Shown: positions 14,608-24,204 of the stretch, one piece after another
Position numbering within the stretch: the first letter of the stretch is position 1
Layout: every line of letters begins with the position of its first letter
DNA from: Ga0077536 sp943370145
GTDB lineage: Bacteria; Pseudomonadota; Gammaproteobacteria; Ga0077536
Assembly (NCBI GenBank): GCA_943370145.1
Contig: CALRPY020000009.1
Span: 33,629-97,628 of the forward strand
Length of the DNA: 64,000 nt
Reading direction: 5' to 3'
Notes under the pieces: model-generated
What the model saw: only the letters and a program-made list of their open reading frames with translations
Databases searched by the model: none
Told to the model about the DNA's origin: nothing
Position numbers and translations under genes: made by a program

Positions 14608-16575
14608 TCAGGCTTCTTGCGCCGCCACGCCGGCGGCGGGCTCGCTGGCCTTCAGGCGATAGCGGCGATCGGTGGCGGCGACGAGCCCGCCCGCGGCCAT
14701 CAGCACGGCGCCCAGCCAGATCCAGCGGATGTAGGCCTTGTAATGGAGGCGCACGCTCCACGCCCCACCCTCGAGCGGCTCGCCCAGTGACACGTAGAGA
14801 TCGCGGGTGAAGCCGGCATCGATGCCGGCCTCGGTCATCGGCATGCCGCGCACCTTGTAGAAGCGCTTCTGCGGGCGCAGTTCAGCGACCGTCTCGCCCT
14901 TGCGGGTGACGACGAACAGCGCCTCGTCGGCCTGGAAATTGGGCCCGCTGAATTCGTTCAGGGACTCGAAGCGGAACGCGTAGCCACCAAGGTCCACGCT
15001 GTCGCCCGGCGCCATGCGCTCGTGGCGATCGACGCTCATCGCGCCGGTCAGGCACACGCCGGCGATCGTCATCGCGAAGCCGCAGTGCGCAATGACCTGC
15101 CCGACGAAGCCGCGCGGCTGCGCGAACAGGGCCGCGAGCGGCGACGCGCGACCCGCGCAGCGCTGCCACACGCCCACCACCGTCGAGGCCACAACCCACA
15201 GCGCGAGCGCGAGGCCGATGGCCGCCGTGCTGCGGGTGGGGCCGTCGAGCACGAACAGCGCGCAGACGCCGAGCAGCAGCGCGGCGCCCGCCGCATAGCG
15301 CAGCTGGCCCCACAGGCGGCGGAAACTGTCTTCGCGCCAGCGCGCGAACTGGCCCCAGCCGAGCGCGAGCGCCAGCGGCATCATCAGCAGGCCGAAGACG
15401 AGGTTGAAGTAGGGCGGTCCGACCGAAATCTTGCCCAGCCCAAGCGCATCGAGCACCAGCGGGTAGAGCGTGCCGAGCAGGATGGTCGCGGTCGACACGG
15501 CGAGCAGCAGTGAATTAGCGAGCAGGAAGGTCTCGCGCGACACCGGCTCGTAGCTGCCGCCAGCCAGCACCTGCGGGCCGCGCCACGCGTAGAGCGCGAG
15601 CGAACCGCCTACGGCCACGCCGAGGATGCCGAGCACGAACACACCGCGCGCCGGATCGGTGGCGAAGGCGTGCACCGAGGTCAGCACGCCGGAGCGCACG
15701 AGGAAGGTGCCGAGAAGGCTCAGCGAGAAGGCGCCAATCGCAAGCAGCACCGTCCAGCTCTTGAAGGTGCCGCGCTTGTCGGTGACCGCCAGCGAATGGA
15801 TGAGCGCGGTGCCGAGCAGCCACGGCATGAACGACGCGTTCTCGACCGGATCCCAGAACCACCAGCCGCCCCAGCCGAGCTCGTAGTAGGCCCACCAGCT
15901 GCCGAGCGCGATGCCGAGGGTCAGGAACAGCCAGGCGGTCAGGGCCCAGGGCCGTGCCCAGCGCGCCCAGCCCGGCGTCAGCCGCCCGCTGACGAGCGCC
16001 GCGATCGCGAAGGCGAAGGGCACGGCGAAGCCGACGTAGCCCATGTAGAGCATCGGGGGATGGATGATGAGGCCCGGGTCCTGCAGCAGCGGGTTGAGAT
16101 CCGCGCCGTCCAGCGGCGCGGGCAGCCCGCGCGCGAACGGGTTCGACGTGAAGAGCATGAACAGCAGGAAGGCGACGCTGACCAGGCCCATCACCGCGGT
16201 CACGATGCCGGCGATGTCGCTCGGCAGTTCGCGGTCACGCAGCGTCACGGCCAGCGTCCAGCCGGCGAGGATCAGCGCCCACAGCAGCAGTGAACCCTCG
16301 TGCGCGCCCCAGGTGGCCGAGACGCGATAAGGCCAGGGCAGCGCGGAATTCGAGTTCTGCGCGACGTACAGCAGCGAGAAGTCGTTGACGAGGAAGGCGT
16401 GAATCAGCACCGCGAAGGCCGCGAACAGGCACGCGAACTGCACGCGCGCCGCCGGGCGCGCCATCGCAAGCCACGCCGCGTCCCGCCGCCACAGGCCGAC
16501 GGCGGGGAACACCACCTGCACCACCGCCAGGGCGAGTGCGAGCACGCACAGGAACAGACCGATTTCGGGAATCAT
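14608..16575 (-). CDS. ccmF: Haem lyase subunit CcmF
   Basis: A 655-residue polytopic membrane protein with about 15 hydrophobic segments. The haem-handling WWD signature is present as GGWWFWDPVENASFMPW (residues 236-252), preceded by ATWGAHEGSLLLW (88-99) and PPMLYMGYVGF. CcmF transfers haem from holo-CcmE to apocytochrome c as part of the CcmFHI complex. The length agrees with the family. The gene lies between ccmE (ATGA overlap) and ccmG (five-base gap). Confidence 0.97.
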   Translation of the reverse strand: MIPEIGLFLCVLALALAVVQVVFPAVGLWRRDAAWLAMARPAARVQFACLFAAFAVLIHAFLVNDFSLLYVAQNSNSALPWPYRVSATWGAHEGSLLLWALILAGWTLAVTLRDRELPSDIAGIVTAVMGLVSVAFLLFMLFTSNPFARGLPAPLDGADLNPLLQDPGLIIHPPMLYMGYVGFAVPFAFAIAALVSGRLTPGWARWARPWALTAWLFLTLGIALGSWWAYYELGWGGWWFWDPVENASFMPWLLGTALIHSLAVTDKRGTFKSWTVLLAIGAFSLSLLGTFLVRSGVLTSVHAFATDPARGVFVLGILGVAVGGSLALYAWRGPQVLAGGSYEPVSRETFLLANSLLLAVSTATILLGTLYPLVLDALGLGKISVGPPYFNLVFGLLMMPLALALGWGQFARWREDSFRRLWGQLRYAAGAALLLGVCALFVLDGPTRSTAAIGLALALWVVASTVVGVWQRCAGRASPLAALFAQPRGFVGQVIAHCGFAMTIAGVCLTGAMSVDRHERMAPGDSVDLGGYAFRFESLNEFSGPNFQADEALFVVTRKGETVAELRPQKRFYKVRGMPMTEAGIDAGFTRDLYVSLGEPLEGGAWSVRLHYKAYIRWIWLGAVLMAAGGLVAATDRRYRLKASEPAAGVAAQEA

Positions 16576-17024
16576 GGCGCGGGCCTCGTCAGCGTGGCGT
16601 CCGGGCCGGGGTGGCCCAGTGCCTCGGCGACCTCGGGTGGCATGTAGTTCTCGTCATGCTTGGCGAGCACCTCGCGCGCGGCGAACACGCCGTCGGGCCC
16701 GAGCTGGCCGTTGGCGACGATGCCCTGGCCTTCGCGGAAGAGGTCGGGAAGGATGCCGTCGTAGCGCACGGTGACCTGCTGTTTCAGGTCGCTGAGCGTG
16801 AACTCCACCTCGAGCTGATCGGGGGCGCGCTTGACGCTGCCGGCGACGACCAGCCCGCCGATGCGGAAATCGCGCGCCGCCGGCGCCTTGCCGGCCGCGA
16901 CGTCGCTGGGGCTGTAGAAGTACATGAGGTTCTGGTTGAAGGCGTTGAGGATCAGCGCCGTGGCCACGCCCATGCCCACCACCAGCAGGCCTATCGTCAG
17001 CATGCGCTTGCGCCGCGGCGTCAT
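16572..17024 (-). CDS. ccmE: Haem chaperone CcmE
   Basis: A 150-residue periplasmic haem chaperone anchored by one N-terminal helix (residues 9-27). The OB-fold domain contains FRIGGLVVAGSV and ends in AKHDENYMP, where His123 is the covalent haem-binding residue and Tyr127 an axial ligand (HxxxY). CcmE receives haem from the CcmABCD release complex and passes it to CcmF. It overlaps ccmD and ccmF by four bases each. Confidence 0.97.
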   Translation of the reverse strand: MTPRRKRMLTIGLLVVGMGVATALILNAFNQNLMYFYSPSDVAAGKAPAARDFRIGGLVVAGSVKRAPDQLEVEFTLSDLKQQVTVRYDGILPDLFREGQGIVANGQLGPDGVFAAREVLAKHDENYMPPEVAEALGHPGPDATLTRPAP

Positions 17025-17194
17025 GCGGGGCCCTGCCGGTTGCGGGCGCGCGCGGCGAGCGTGCGCATCACCTGCTTTTCGCGGCGCAGCGGCTGCACGA
17101 TGTTCCAGGCCAGCACTGCGGCCGCCAGTGCATAGGAAGTCCAGACGTAGGCGGCGTAGCCACCCATCGCGAAGAAGTCATGCAGGGATTTCAT
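17021..17194 (-). CDS. ccmD: Small membrane protein CcmD
   Basis: A 57-codon gene. The translation starts MKSLHDFFAMGGYAAYVWTS (family signature F-x-M-G-G-Y-A-x-Y-V-W), continues with one membrane helix (YALAAAVLAWNIV) and ends in a basic tail. CcmD joins CcmC and the CcmAB transporter in the complex that releases haem-loaded CcmE. It fits exactly between ccmC and ccmE with ATGA overlaps at both ends, which confirms start and stop. Confidence 0.95.
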   Translation of the reverse strand: MKSLHDFFAMGGYAAYVWTSYALAAAVLAWNIVQPLRREKQVMRTLAARARNRQGPA

Positions 17195-17958
17195 CGGGAA
17201 TCGGCTCCGAGCGTGAGTTCACGCACCCAGGTCGTGTGCTGTTCGAACTCGAGTATCTCGCATCGGGTGCGCACGAGCAGCACCGCGGCGAACAGGGTTT
17301 TGAAGGCCAGCGTCATCGCGAGCAGGGGGATCAGCATGGAGGTCGCGATCGACGGCGTGTCGAATTTCGTCACCGTCGGGCCCTGGTGCAGCGTGCTCCA
17401 CCATTCGACCGAGTAATGGATGATCGGGATGTTGACCACGCCGACGATCGCAAGCACCGCGCCGGCGCGGGCCGCCGCGCGACGGTCCTCGATGGCGGAC
17501 TGCAGCGCGAGGTAGCCGAGATACAGGAACAGCAGGATGAGTTCCGAGGAGAGGCGCGCGTCCCACACCCACCAGGTGCCCCACATCGGCTTGCCCCACA
17601 GCGAGCCGGTGGCCAGTGCGAGAAAGGTGAAGGATGCGCCGAGCGGCGCGCACGAGCGGGCGATGATGTCGCCCATCTTCACCTTCCAGATGAGGCCCAC
17701 CGCGCCGGCGCCGGCCATCACCATGTAGACGAACATCGACAGCCAGGCGCTTGGCACGTGGATGTAGATGATCCGGAAGCTGTCGCCCTGTTGGTAATCG
17801 GCCGGGGCCAGCACCAGCCCGCCGACGAGGCCCACCACGAACAGCACGGCACTGAGGCCGAAGAGCCAGGGGCTCAGGCGCCGGGCGAACGCGTGGAAGT
17901 AGGGGGGGGAAGCGAACTTGTGGAAGCGGTCGAACATGCGGCTCGAGTGTGTCTTCAA
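17191..17958 (-). CDS. ccmC: Haem delivery protein CcmC
   Basis: A 255-residue inner-membrane protein with six helices and the WWD motif WGTWWVWDARLSSELIL (residues 126-142). Flanking histidines in IIYIHVPSAW (His67) and in the later periplasmic loop (IIHYSVEWWS) are the expected haem ligands. CcmC loads haem on CcmE. Starts at 17958 or 17937 are possible (the second gives MFDRFHKFASPP); the first is used because no better ribosome site separates them. Confidence 0.96.
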   Translation of the reverse strand: MKTHSSRMFDRFHKFASPPYFHAFARRLSPWLFGLSAVLFVVGLVGGLVLAPADYQQGDSFRIIYIHVPSAWLSMFVYMVMAGAGAVGLIWKVKMGDIIARSCAPLGASFTFLALATGSLWGKPMWGTWWVWDARLSSELILLFLYLGYLALQSAIEDRRAAARAGAVLAIVGVVNIPIIHYSVEWWSTLHQGPTVTKFDTPSIATSMLIPLLAMTLAFKTLFAAVLLVRTRCEILEFEQHTTWVRELTLGADSR

Positions 17959-17979
17959 CGTTACGGACAGGCGCCCGGT

Positions 17980-18675
17980 TCAGCCGAGCCGCGCGCGCAG
18001 CGCGGCGGCGGTCGCCCACGGTGTCAGGGTCAGCGCAAGGACCGACAGGCCAGACAACAGGAACATTTCGGCTTCGACCGGCAGGCCCAGCGCCGCGTTC
18101 CGTGCCGCAGAGGTCCCGAAAATGAGCACCGGAATGTACATTGGAAGGGTGATCAGTGCCAGCAGGAGGGTCCCCCCGCGCAGGCCTACCGTCAGCGCAC
18201 TGGCCAGCGCGCCGATCAGTGACAGCACCGGGCTGCCGAGCAGCAGTCCCAGCAGCAGCGCGCGCAAGGTCACGGTGTCGAGTCCGAACAGCGCGCACAG
18301 CAGGCCGCCGAGCACCAGCAGGGGCGCGGCACTGGTCAGCCAGTGGGCGCCCGCCTTCATCAGCGCGAGCAGCGCGAGCGGCTGCGGCGACAGCGCCAGC
18401 AGTTCGAGGCTGCCATCGGCGTGATCCGCCGCGAAGACCTCGGGCAGCGTCAGGGTCATCGACAGCAGCACCGCCACCCAGCAGATCGACGGCAGCAGCA
18501 CGCGCAGCGTCTGCTCCGACGGGCCGATCGCGAGCGGGAACAGGTAGACCGTGATCGCGAAGAACACGAGCGGCTGCAGGATCTCGCTGCGACGGCGCCA
18601 CGCCCGCGTGAGGTCCCGGGCGAACACCGCGCGCGCCGCGCCCAGGGCGGAACCCGGGGTGGAGCGGCTGTTCAT
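17980..18675 (-). CDS. ccmB: Haem exporter permease CcmB
   Basis: A 231-residue ABC-type permease with six hydrophobic segments. ARDLTRAWRRRSEILQPLVF and FAADHADGSLELLALSP are characteristic CcmB segments. With CcmA it forms the ATP-driven unit that frees haem-charged CcmE from CcmC. The start overlaps the ccmA stop (ATGA). The 21-base gap to ccmC is the largest within the core operon. Confidence 0.95.
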   Translation of the reverse strand: MNSRSTPGSALGAARAVFARDLTRAWRRRSEILQPLVFFAITVYLFPLAIGPSEQTLRVLLPSICWVAVLLSMTLTLPEVFAADHADGSLELLALSPQPLALLALMKAGAHWLTSAAPLLVLGGLLCALFGLDTVTLRALLLGLLLGSPVLSLIGALASALTVGLRGGTLLLALITLPMYIPVLIFGTSAARNAALGLPVEAEMFLLSGLSVLALTLTPWATAAALRARLG

Positions 18676-19325
18676 GGCGCGGGCCTGTCGCCGAACTCGA
18701 AGCGGCGCAGGTACTGCGGCGGCACGTCGAGGGGGTGATGGGTGGAGACGACCGCGACGCCGCCGCGCCGCGCGTGGCCGGTGAGCAGGTCGTCGACGAG
18801 CGCGCGGCCCGCCGCGTCCAGCGCCGTCAACGGCTCGTCCATGATCCAGAGCGGGCAGTCCAGGGCGACGAAGCGGGCGAGCGCGAGGCGTTGGCGCTGG
18901 CCCGCGGACAGGCGCCGGGCCGCCGCGTCGCCAAGCCCGGCGAGGCCCACGGCCGCGATGGCCTCGGGCACGCCGAGGGCCGGGCGGCCGGCACCCAGTG
19001 CCAGCATGTAGGCAAGGTTCTCGGTGACCGACAGGAAGCCGGTCACGCCGGGCAGGTGGCCCAGGTAGCAGAGATCCTCGCGCAGCGCCTCACAGCCGAC
19101 CTGGACTTCCTGCTCGCGCCAGAGCAGGCGGCCGCCCGCCGCCGGAGCGAGGCCGGCCAGGATCTTCAGCAGGCTGGTCTTCCCGGCGCCGTTGGCGCCG
19201 ACGATCTGCCAGATCTCACCGGCGCCGGCGCGCAGGGACAGACCGTCGAAAATCAGTTCGTCGCCGCGCATGCACGCGAGGTCGTGCGCGACCAGCGCCG
19301 GCGCGTTGGCATCGGGAGGGCTCAC
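18672..19325 (-). CDS. ccmA: Haem exporter ATP-binding protein CcmA
   Basis: A 217-residue ABC ATPase. Walker A is GANGAGKTS (about 43-51), the signature is LSAGQRQR, Walker B is PLWIMDEPLTALD and the switch His is in VVSTHHP. The size and the short helical region agree with CcmA rather than a general exporter. The GTG at 19325 is chosen because it gives the family-typical N-terminus; the ORF is open to an ATG at 19439, which would overlap the upstream gene and add a proline-rich leader. No strong ribosome site marks the GTG, so the exact start is uncertain. Confidence 0.93.
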   Translation of the reverse strand: MSPPDANAPALVAHDLACMRGDELIFDGLSLRAGAGEIWQIVGANGAGKTSLLKILAGLAPAAGGRLLWREQEVQVGCEALREDLCYLGHLPGVTGFLSVTENLAYMLALGAGRPALGVPEAIAAVGLAGLGDAAARRLSAGQRQRLALARFVALDCPLWIMDEPLTALDAAGRALVDDLLTGHARRGGVAVVSTHHPLDVPPQYLRRFEFGDRPAP

Positions 19326-19404
19326 TGATGGCGACGGCGCTGCTTCTTCCGTGGTCGGTCGGTCGAGGGCGGGTTCGAACCGCCGCGCAAGGTTCCGGGA
19401 CGGC

Positions 19405-19815
19405 TCAGCCCCGGCCGCCCAAACCGCCGAAACCGCCACCGGGCAGTCCGCCCGGCATGCCTGACGGCCCCTTGCCGGGCACGACGATGCGCGAGGCTTC
19501 CTCGCGCGCCATTTCCTTCGCGCGCTCGTTCAGGCGCTCGATGGCCTCACGCACGCCTTGCGGGAACTGGTCGAGGGCGTCTTTCAGGTTGTCGACTTCA
19601 AGCGGGAACTGCACCGGGATTGGCCCCATCTGCGTCATGAGCGTGGTATCGCCGATGAAAAGGCGCTTGCGCGCCGAGTCCTCCACGCCATCGACGGTGA
19701 CCGGGATCAGCACCCGGACGGAGGCCGCGTGCAGGTCGGTGTACGACTCTTCGCGATAGAGATTGTCGACGTCCACACTCATCGACTCTGCGGGCTGGGA
19801 CGGGCGGGTGGCCAT
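19405..19815 (-). CDS. Conserved hypothetical protein, possible first gene of the ccm operon
   Basis: A 136-residue cytoplasmic protein with no signal or membrane segment. It has a beta-rich first half (SVRVLIPVTVDGVEDSARKR, FIGDTTLMTQMGPIPVQFPL), a helix-rich second half (LKDALDQFPQGVREAIERLN) and a low-complexity glycine tail (GMPGGLPGGGFGGLGGRG). This arrangement matches a family of uncharacterised gammaproteobacterial proteins I know only as cytoplasmic proteins of unknown function. An internal ATG at 19782 (MSVDVDNLYREE) is an alternative start and fits homologues better. It ends 79 bases before ccmA on the same strand. Confidence 0.75.
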   Translation of the reverse strand: MATRPSQPAESMSVDVDNLYREESYTDLHAASVRVLIPVTVDGVEDSARKRLFIGDTTLMTQMGPIPVQFPLEVDNLKDALDQFPQGVREAIERLNERAKEMAREEASRIVVPGKGPSGMPGGLPGGGFGGLGGRG

Positions 19816-19880
19816 GCGGCGGCTCCTCAGGTTTGGTTGCGGGCAATACTAAGGACTGGGGCGGGGAGTGTCACGGCCGA

Positions 19881-20022
19881 CGATCTTCACCTCTCCCGCA
19901 CTGGGAAAGGTCGGCCGCGCAGCGGCCGGGTGAGGGTCGTCTCCGTTCGGCGCAGCGCCGGCGCATGTCTCCCTCACCCGCCGCCTTCGGCGTCGACCGC
20001 TCCCGGGCGGGAGAGGTGAAGA
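19881..20022. repeat. REP-like inverted pair before the polysaccharide locus
   Basis: Left unit: CTTCACCTCTCCCGCACTGG then AAAGGTCGGCCGCGCAGCGG and GGGTGAGGGTCG. Right unit is in opposite orientation: CCTCACCCGCCGCC, TTCGGCGTCGACCGCTCCCG and GGCGGGAGAGGTGAA. The pair separates the leftward ccm operon from the rightward polysaccharide locus. A TAGAAT hexamer at 20125-20130 is a possible -10 for the first polysaccharide gene, without a clear -35. Nothing else is seen in the 344-base gap. Confidence 0.75.
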
Positions 20023-20159
20023 CAGGCCGACCGCTCGATCAAGCCGCCTTCAAGCTTTCCCGCCGCCGGCCGCAAACGGCTGACAGCCTTGCGCTTTGTA
20101 ACAGCCGGGCGCTGAACCCGCGTGTAGAATGCGGCCTCCACAGGGATCGACAAGAGGTC

Positions 20160-21169
20160 ATGATGCGAATTCTGGTTACCGGCGCAGCCGGCTTCATTGG
20201 TGCGCGACTGAGCGAACGCCTGCTGGCGCGCGGCGACGAAGTGATCGGAATCGACAACCTCAACGACTACTACGACCCCACCCTGAAAGAAGCGCGCCTC
20301 GCGCGCCTGACCCCGCACCCCAGATTCGAATTCCATCGCCTCGACATCGCCGAACGCGCGGCGATGGTGCGGGCCTTCGACAGCATCCGGCCCCAGCGCG
20401 TGGTCAATCTCGCGGCCCAGGCTGGCGTGCGCTATTCGCTGGAGAACCCGCACGCCTACGTCGACGCGAACGTCGTCGGTTTCGTCAACGTGCTGGAAGG
20501 CTGCCGCGCCGTCGGCGTCGAACACCTGGTCTACGCGTCCACCAGTTCCGTGTACGGCGCGAACACGCGCATGCCGTTCTCCGTGCACGACAACGTCGAC
20601 CACCCGCTGTCGCTGTACGCGGCAACCAAGAAAGCCAATGAACTGATGGCGCACACCTACAGTGCGCTGTTCGGGCTGCCGACCACGGGCCTGCGCTTCT
20701 TCACGGTCTACGGGCCGTGGGGTCGCCCGGACATGTCGCTGTTCATGTTCACGAAGAAGATGCTCGAGGGCGAGCCCATCGACGTCTTCAACTACGGCAA
20801 CCACCGGCGCGATTTCACCTATGTCGACGACATCGTCGAAGGCGTGATCCGCACGCTAGACCACGTTGCGACACCGGACCCGGACTGGCGCAGCGATGCG
20901 CCCGACCCGGCCACCGCCGCCGCGCCTTATCGCCTCTACAACATCGGCGCCAACGCCCCCGTGCCCCTGATGGACTTCATCGGCGCGCTGGAGGAGTGCC
21001 TCGGGGTGGAGGCCAAGAAGAATTTCCTGCCGCTGCAGGCCGGCGATGTCCCCGACACCTACGCCGACGTCTCCGCGCTGGTGGCTGACGTCGGCTACAA
21101 GCCGGCCACGCCAATCAAGGTGGGCATCGCGAATTTCGTCTCCTGGTATAAAGAGTATTACGGCATCAA

Positions 21170-21173
<4 letters not shown>
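20160..21173 (+). CDS. UDP-glucuronate 4-epimerase (CapI/LspL type)
   Basis: A 337-residue extended SDR. ILVTGAAGFIGARL (residues 4-17) binds NAD; the active site is STSSVYGAN with Tyr in YAATKKANE. The segments IDNLNDYYDPTLKEARL and FFTVYGPWGRPDM are characteristic of UDP-glucuronate 4-epimerases, which make UDP-galacturonate. The partner Ugd two genes downstream provides UDP-glucuronate. Tandem ATGs (20160 and 20163) follow AAGAGGT. The stop overlaps the next gene by four bases. Confidence 0.9.
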
Positions 21174-22456
<1,283 letters not shown>

Positions 22457-22460
22457 CGCC

Positions 22461-23765
22461 ATGCGCGTAGTGATGATCGGTACCGGTTACGTCGGCCTCG
22501 TGTCGGGCACCTGCTTCGCCGAGTTCGGCGCCGATGTGTGCTGCGTCGATGTCGACGAGCGCAAGGTCGAGCGGCTGAAGAATGGCGAAATCCCGATTTA
22601 CGAGCCGGGGCTCGACGACCTGGTTGCGAAGAACGTGCGCGAGGGGCGGCTGGCGTTCACCACCCGCCTGGGCGACGTCGCAGGTGACGCCGACCTCATC
22701 TTCATCGCGGTCGGCACGCCGAGCCGCCGCGGTGACGGCTTCGCGGACCTGTCCTTCGTCTACGAGGCCGCGCGCCAGCTGGCGCCGCACCTGCGTGGCT
22801 ATACGGTCATCGTCGACAAGTCGACCGTGCCGGTGGGCACCGCGCGCAACGTCTCGCGCCTCATTCGTGAGACCAACCCGGATGCCGACTTCGACGTTGC
22901 GTCCAACCCCGAATTCCTGCGCGAGGGCGCTGCGATCTCGGACTTCATGCGTCCGGACCGCGTGGTCATCGGCGTCGAGAGCCCGCGCGCCGAGAAGCAG
23001 CTGCGCGAGCTGTACCGCCCGCTGAACCTGATCGAGGCGCCGATCCTCGTCACCGGCCTCGAAAGCGCGGAGCTCATCAAGTACGCGGCGAACGCCTTCC
23101 TCGCGACGAAGATCAGCTTCATCAACGAGATCTCGATGCTGTGCGAGTCCGTCGGCGCCGACGTCCACGCCGTGGCCAAGGGCATGGGCATGGACAAGCG
23201 CATCGGCGGCAAATTCCTGCATGCGGGCCCCGGTTACGGGGGTTCGTGCTTCCCGAAAGACACCCAGGCACTCGTGCGCATCGCGCAGGAGCACGGGGTG
23301 TCGAGCCGCATCGTGGAGTCCGTGATCGAGGTCAACGCGGCGCAGAAGGCGCGCATGATCAAGAAGATCCGCGAGGCCCTGGGCGGCAGCGAAGCCGGTA
23401 AGCGCATCGGCGTGCTGGGCCTGACCTTCAAGCCCGAGACCGACGACATGCGCGACGCGCCGGCGCTGTCCATCCTGCCACCGCTGATGGAGAAGGGCGC
23501 AAAAATCCGCGCCCACGATCCGCAGGGCGTGCACGAAGCGAAGACCATGCTGCCGGCCGACGTCGAATACTGCGACGACATCTACAGCGTATTCGACGAC
23601 GTCGACGCCGTGGTGCTGCTGACCGAATGGAACGTCTACCGCGGCCTCGACCTCGCGCGCGCCGGCAAGGCGATGCGCGAGCGTGTGTTCATCGACCTGC
23701 GCAACGTCTACGAGCGGGAGTCGATGGCCAGCCACGGGTTCAGGTATTACTGCGTCGGGCGGTGA
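22461..23765 (+). CDS. ugd: UDP-glucose 6-dehydrogenase
   Basis: A 434-residue enzyme. MIGTGYVGLVSGTCFAEFG binds NAD; DKSTVPVGTA, SNPEFLREGAA and the catalytic GPGYGGSCFPKD are diagnostic of UDP-glucose dehydrogenase. The product UDP-glucuronate feeds the 4-epimerase two genes upstream. GalU at the far end of the locus makes its substrate UDP-glucose. Four bases separate it from the TviB-type gene, so the three form one operon ending at repeat cluster C. Confidence 0.95.
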   Translation: MRVVMIGTGYVGLVSGTCFAEFGADVCCVDVDERKVERLKNGEIPIYEPGLDDLVAKNVREGRLAFTTRLGDVAGDADLIFIAVGTPSRRGDGFADLSFVYEAARQLAPHLRGYTVIVDKSTVPVGTARNVSRLIRETNPDADFDVASNPEFLREGAAISDFMRPDRVVIGVESPRAEKQLRELYRPLNLIEAPILVTGLESAELIKYAANAFLATKISFINEISMLCESVGADVHAVAKGMGMDKRIGGKFLHAGPGYGGSCFPKDTQALVRIAQEHGVSSRIVESVIEVNAAQKARMIKKIREALGGSEAGKRIGVLGLTFKPETDDMRDAPALSILPPLMEKGAKIRAHDPQGVHEAKTMLPADVEYCDDIYSVFDDVDAVVLLTEWNVYRGLDLARAGKAMRERVFIDLRNVYERESMASHGFRYYCVGR

Positions 23766-23802
23766 TCTCTCCTCGTCCGCATGCGGCGCGCGCCACCGAG
23801 GG

Positions 23803-24133
23803 GAGAAAAGGTGTCAGATTTCAAATCTGACACCTTTTCTCTCCATTCTTCGCCTCTCCCGCCCCGGGAGAGGCCGCGCGCAGCGCGGGTGAGGGTGGTC
23901 TCAGACTGGCGCAGCGCCAGCTGACGCGCCACTCAACCGCCGCCTTCGGCGTAGGAGAGAAAAGGTGTCAGATTTCAAATCTGACACCTTTTCTCCCCAT
24001 TCTCCGCCTCTTCCGCCCCGGTAGAGGCCGCGCGCAGCGCGGGTGAGGGTGGTCTCAGACTGGCGCAGCGCCAGCTGACGCGCCACTCACCCGTCCGCTT
24101 CGCGGCCGGCCTCTCCCGCGGGAGAGGCGAAGA
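23803..24133. repeat. Tandem duplication carrying palindrome pair C and REP-like units
   Basis: Two perfect 39-bp palindromes (23803-23841 and 23957-23995, half-site GAGAAAAGGTGTCAGATTT, central C) lie exactly 154 bases apart. The sequence after each is nearly identical for about 115 bases: a CCTCTTCC/CCTCTCCC...GAGAGG unit, CGCGCGCAGCGCGGGTGAGG, then GTGGTCTCAGACTGGCGCAG and CGCCAGCTGACGCGCCACTC. So a 154-bp composite unit is tandemly duplicated. A final opposed REP-like unit (CGGCCTCTCCCGCGGGAGAG, ending about 24133) closes the array. Short ORFs that read through both copies are repeat-encoded and not genes. The remainder of the gap to 24204 shows a CATAAT hexamer at 24167-24172 and nothing else. 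Confidence 0.93.
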
Positions 24134-24204
24134 ACATCGGGGTACAAATCCCTACCGGTTCTTCTGCATAATCCGCCCCTTACCAGCGCGCGGGCAGTCC
24201 GACC

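Noticed and set aside
23747..24086. Two nearly identical 61-codon minus-strand ORFs
   Set aside because: They read through the duplicated repeat block and differ only as the repeat copies differ; no ribosome site and no family.
23803..24133. CRISPR array
   Set aside because: Only two regular copies with near-identical spacers, and palindromes without cas genes; it is a tandem duplication of an intergenic element.
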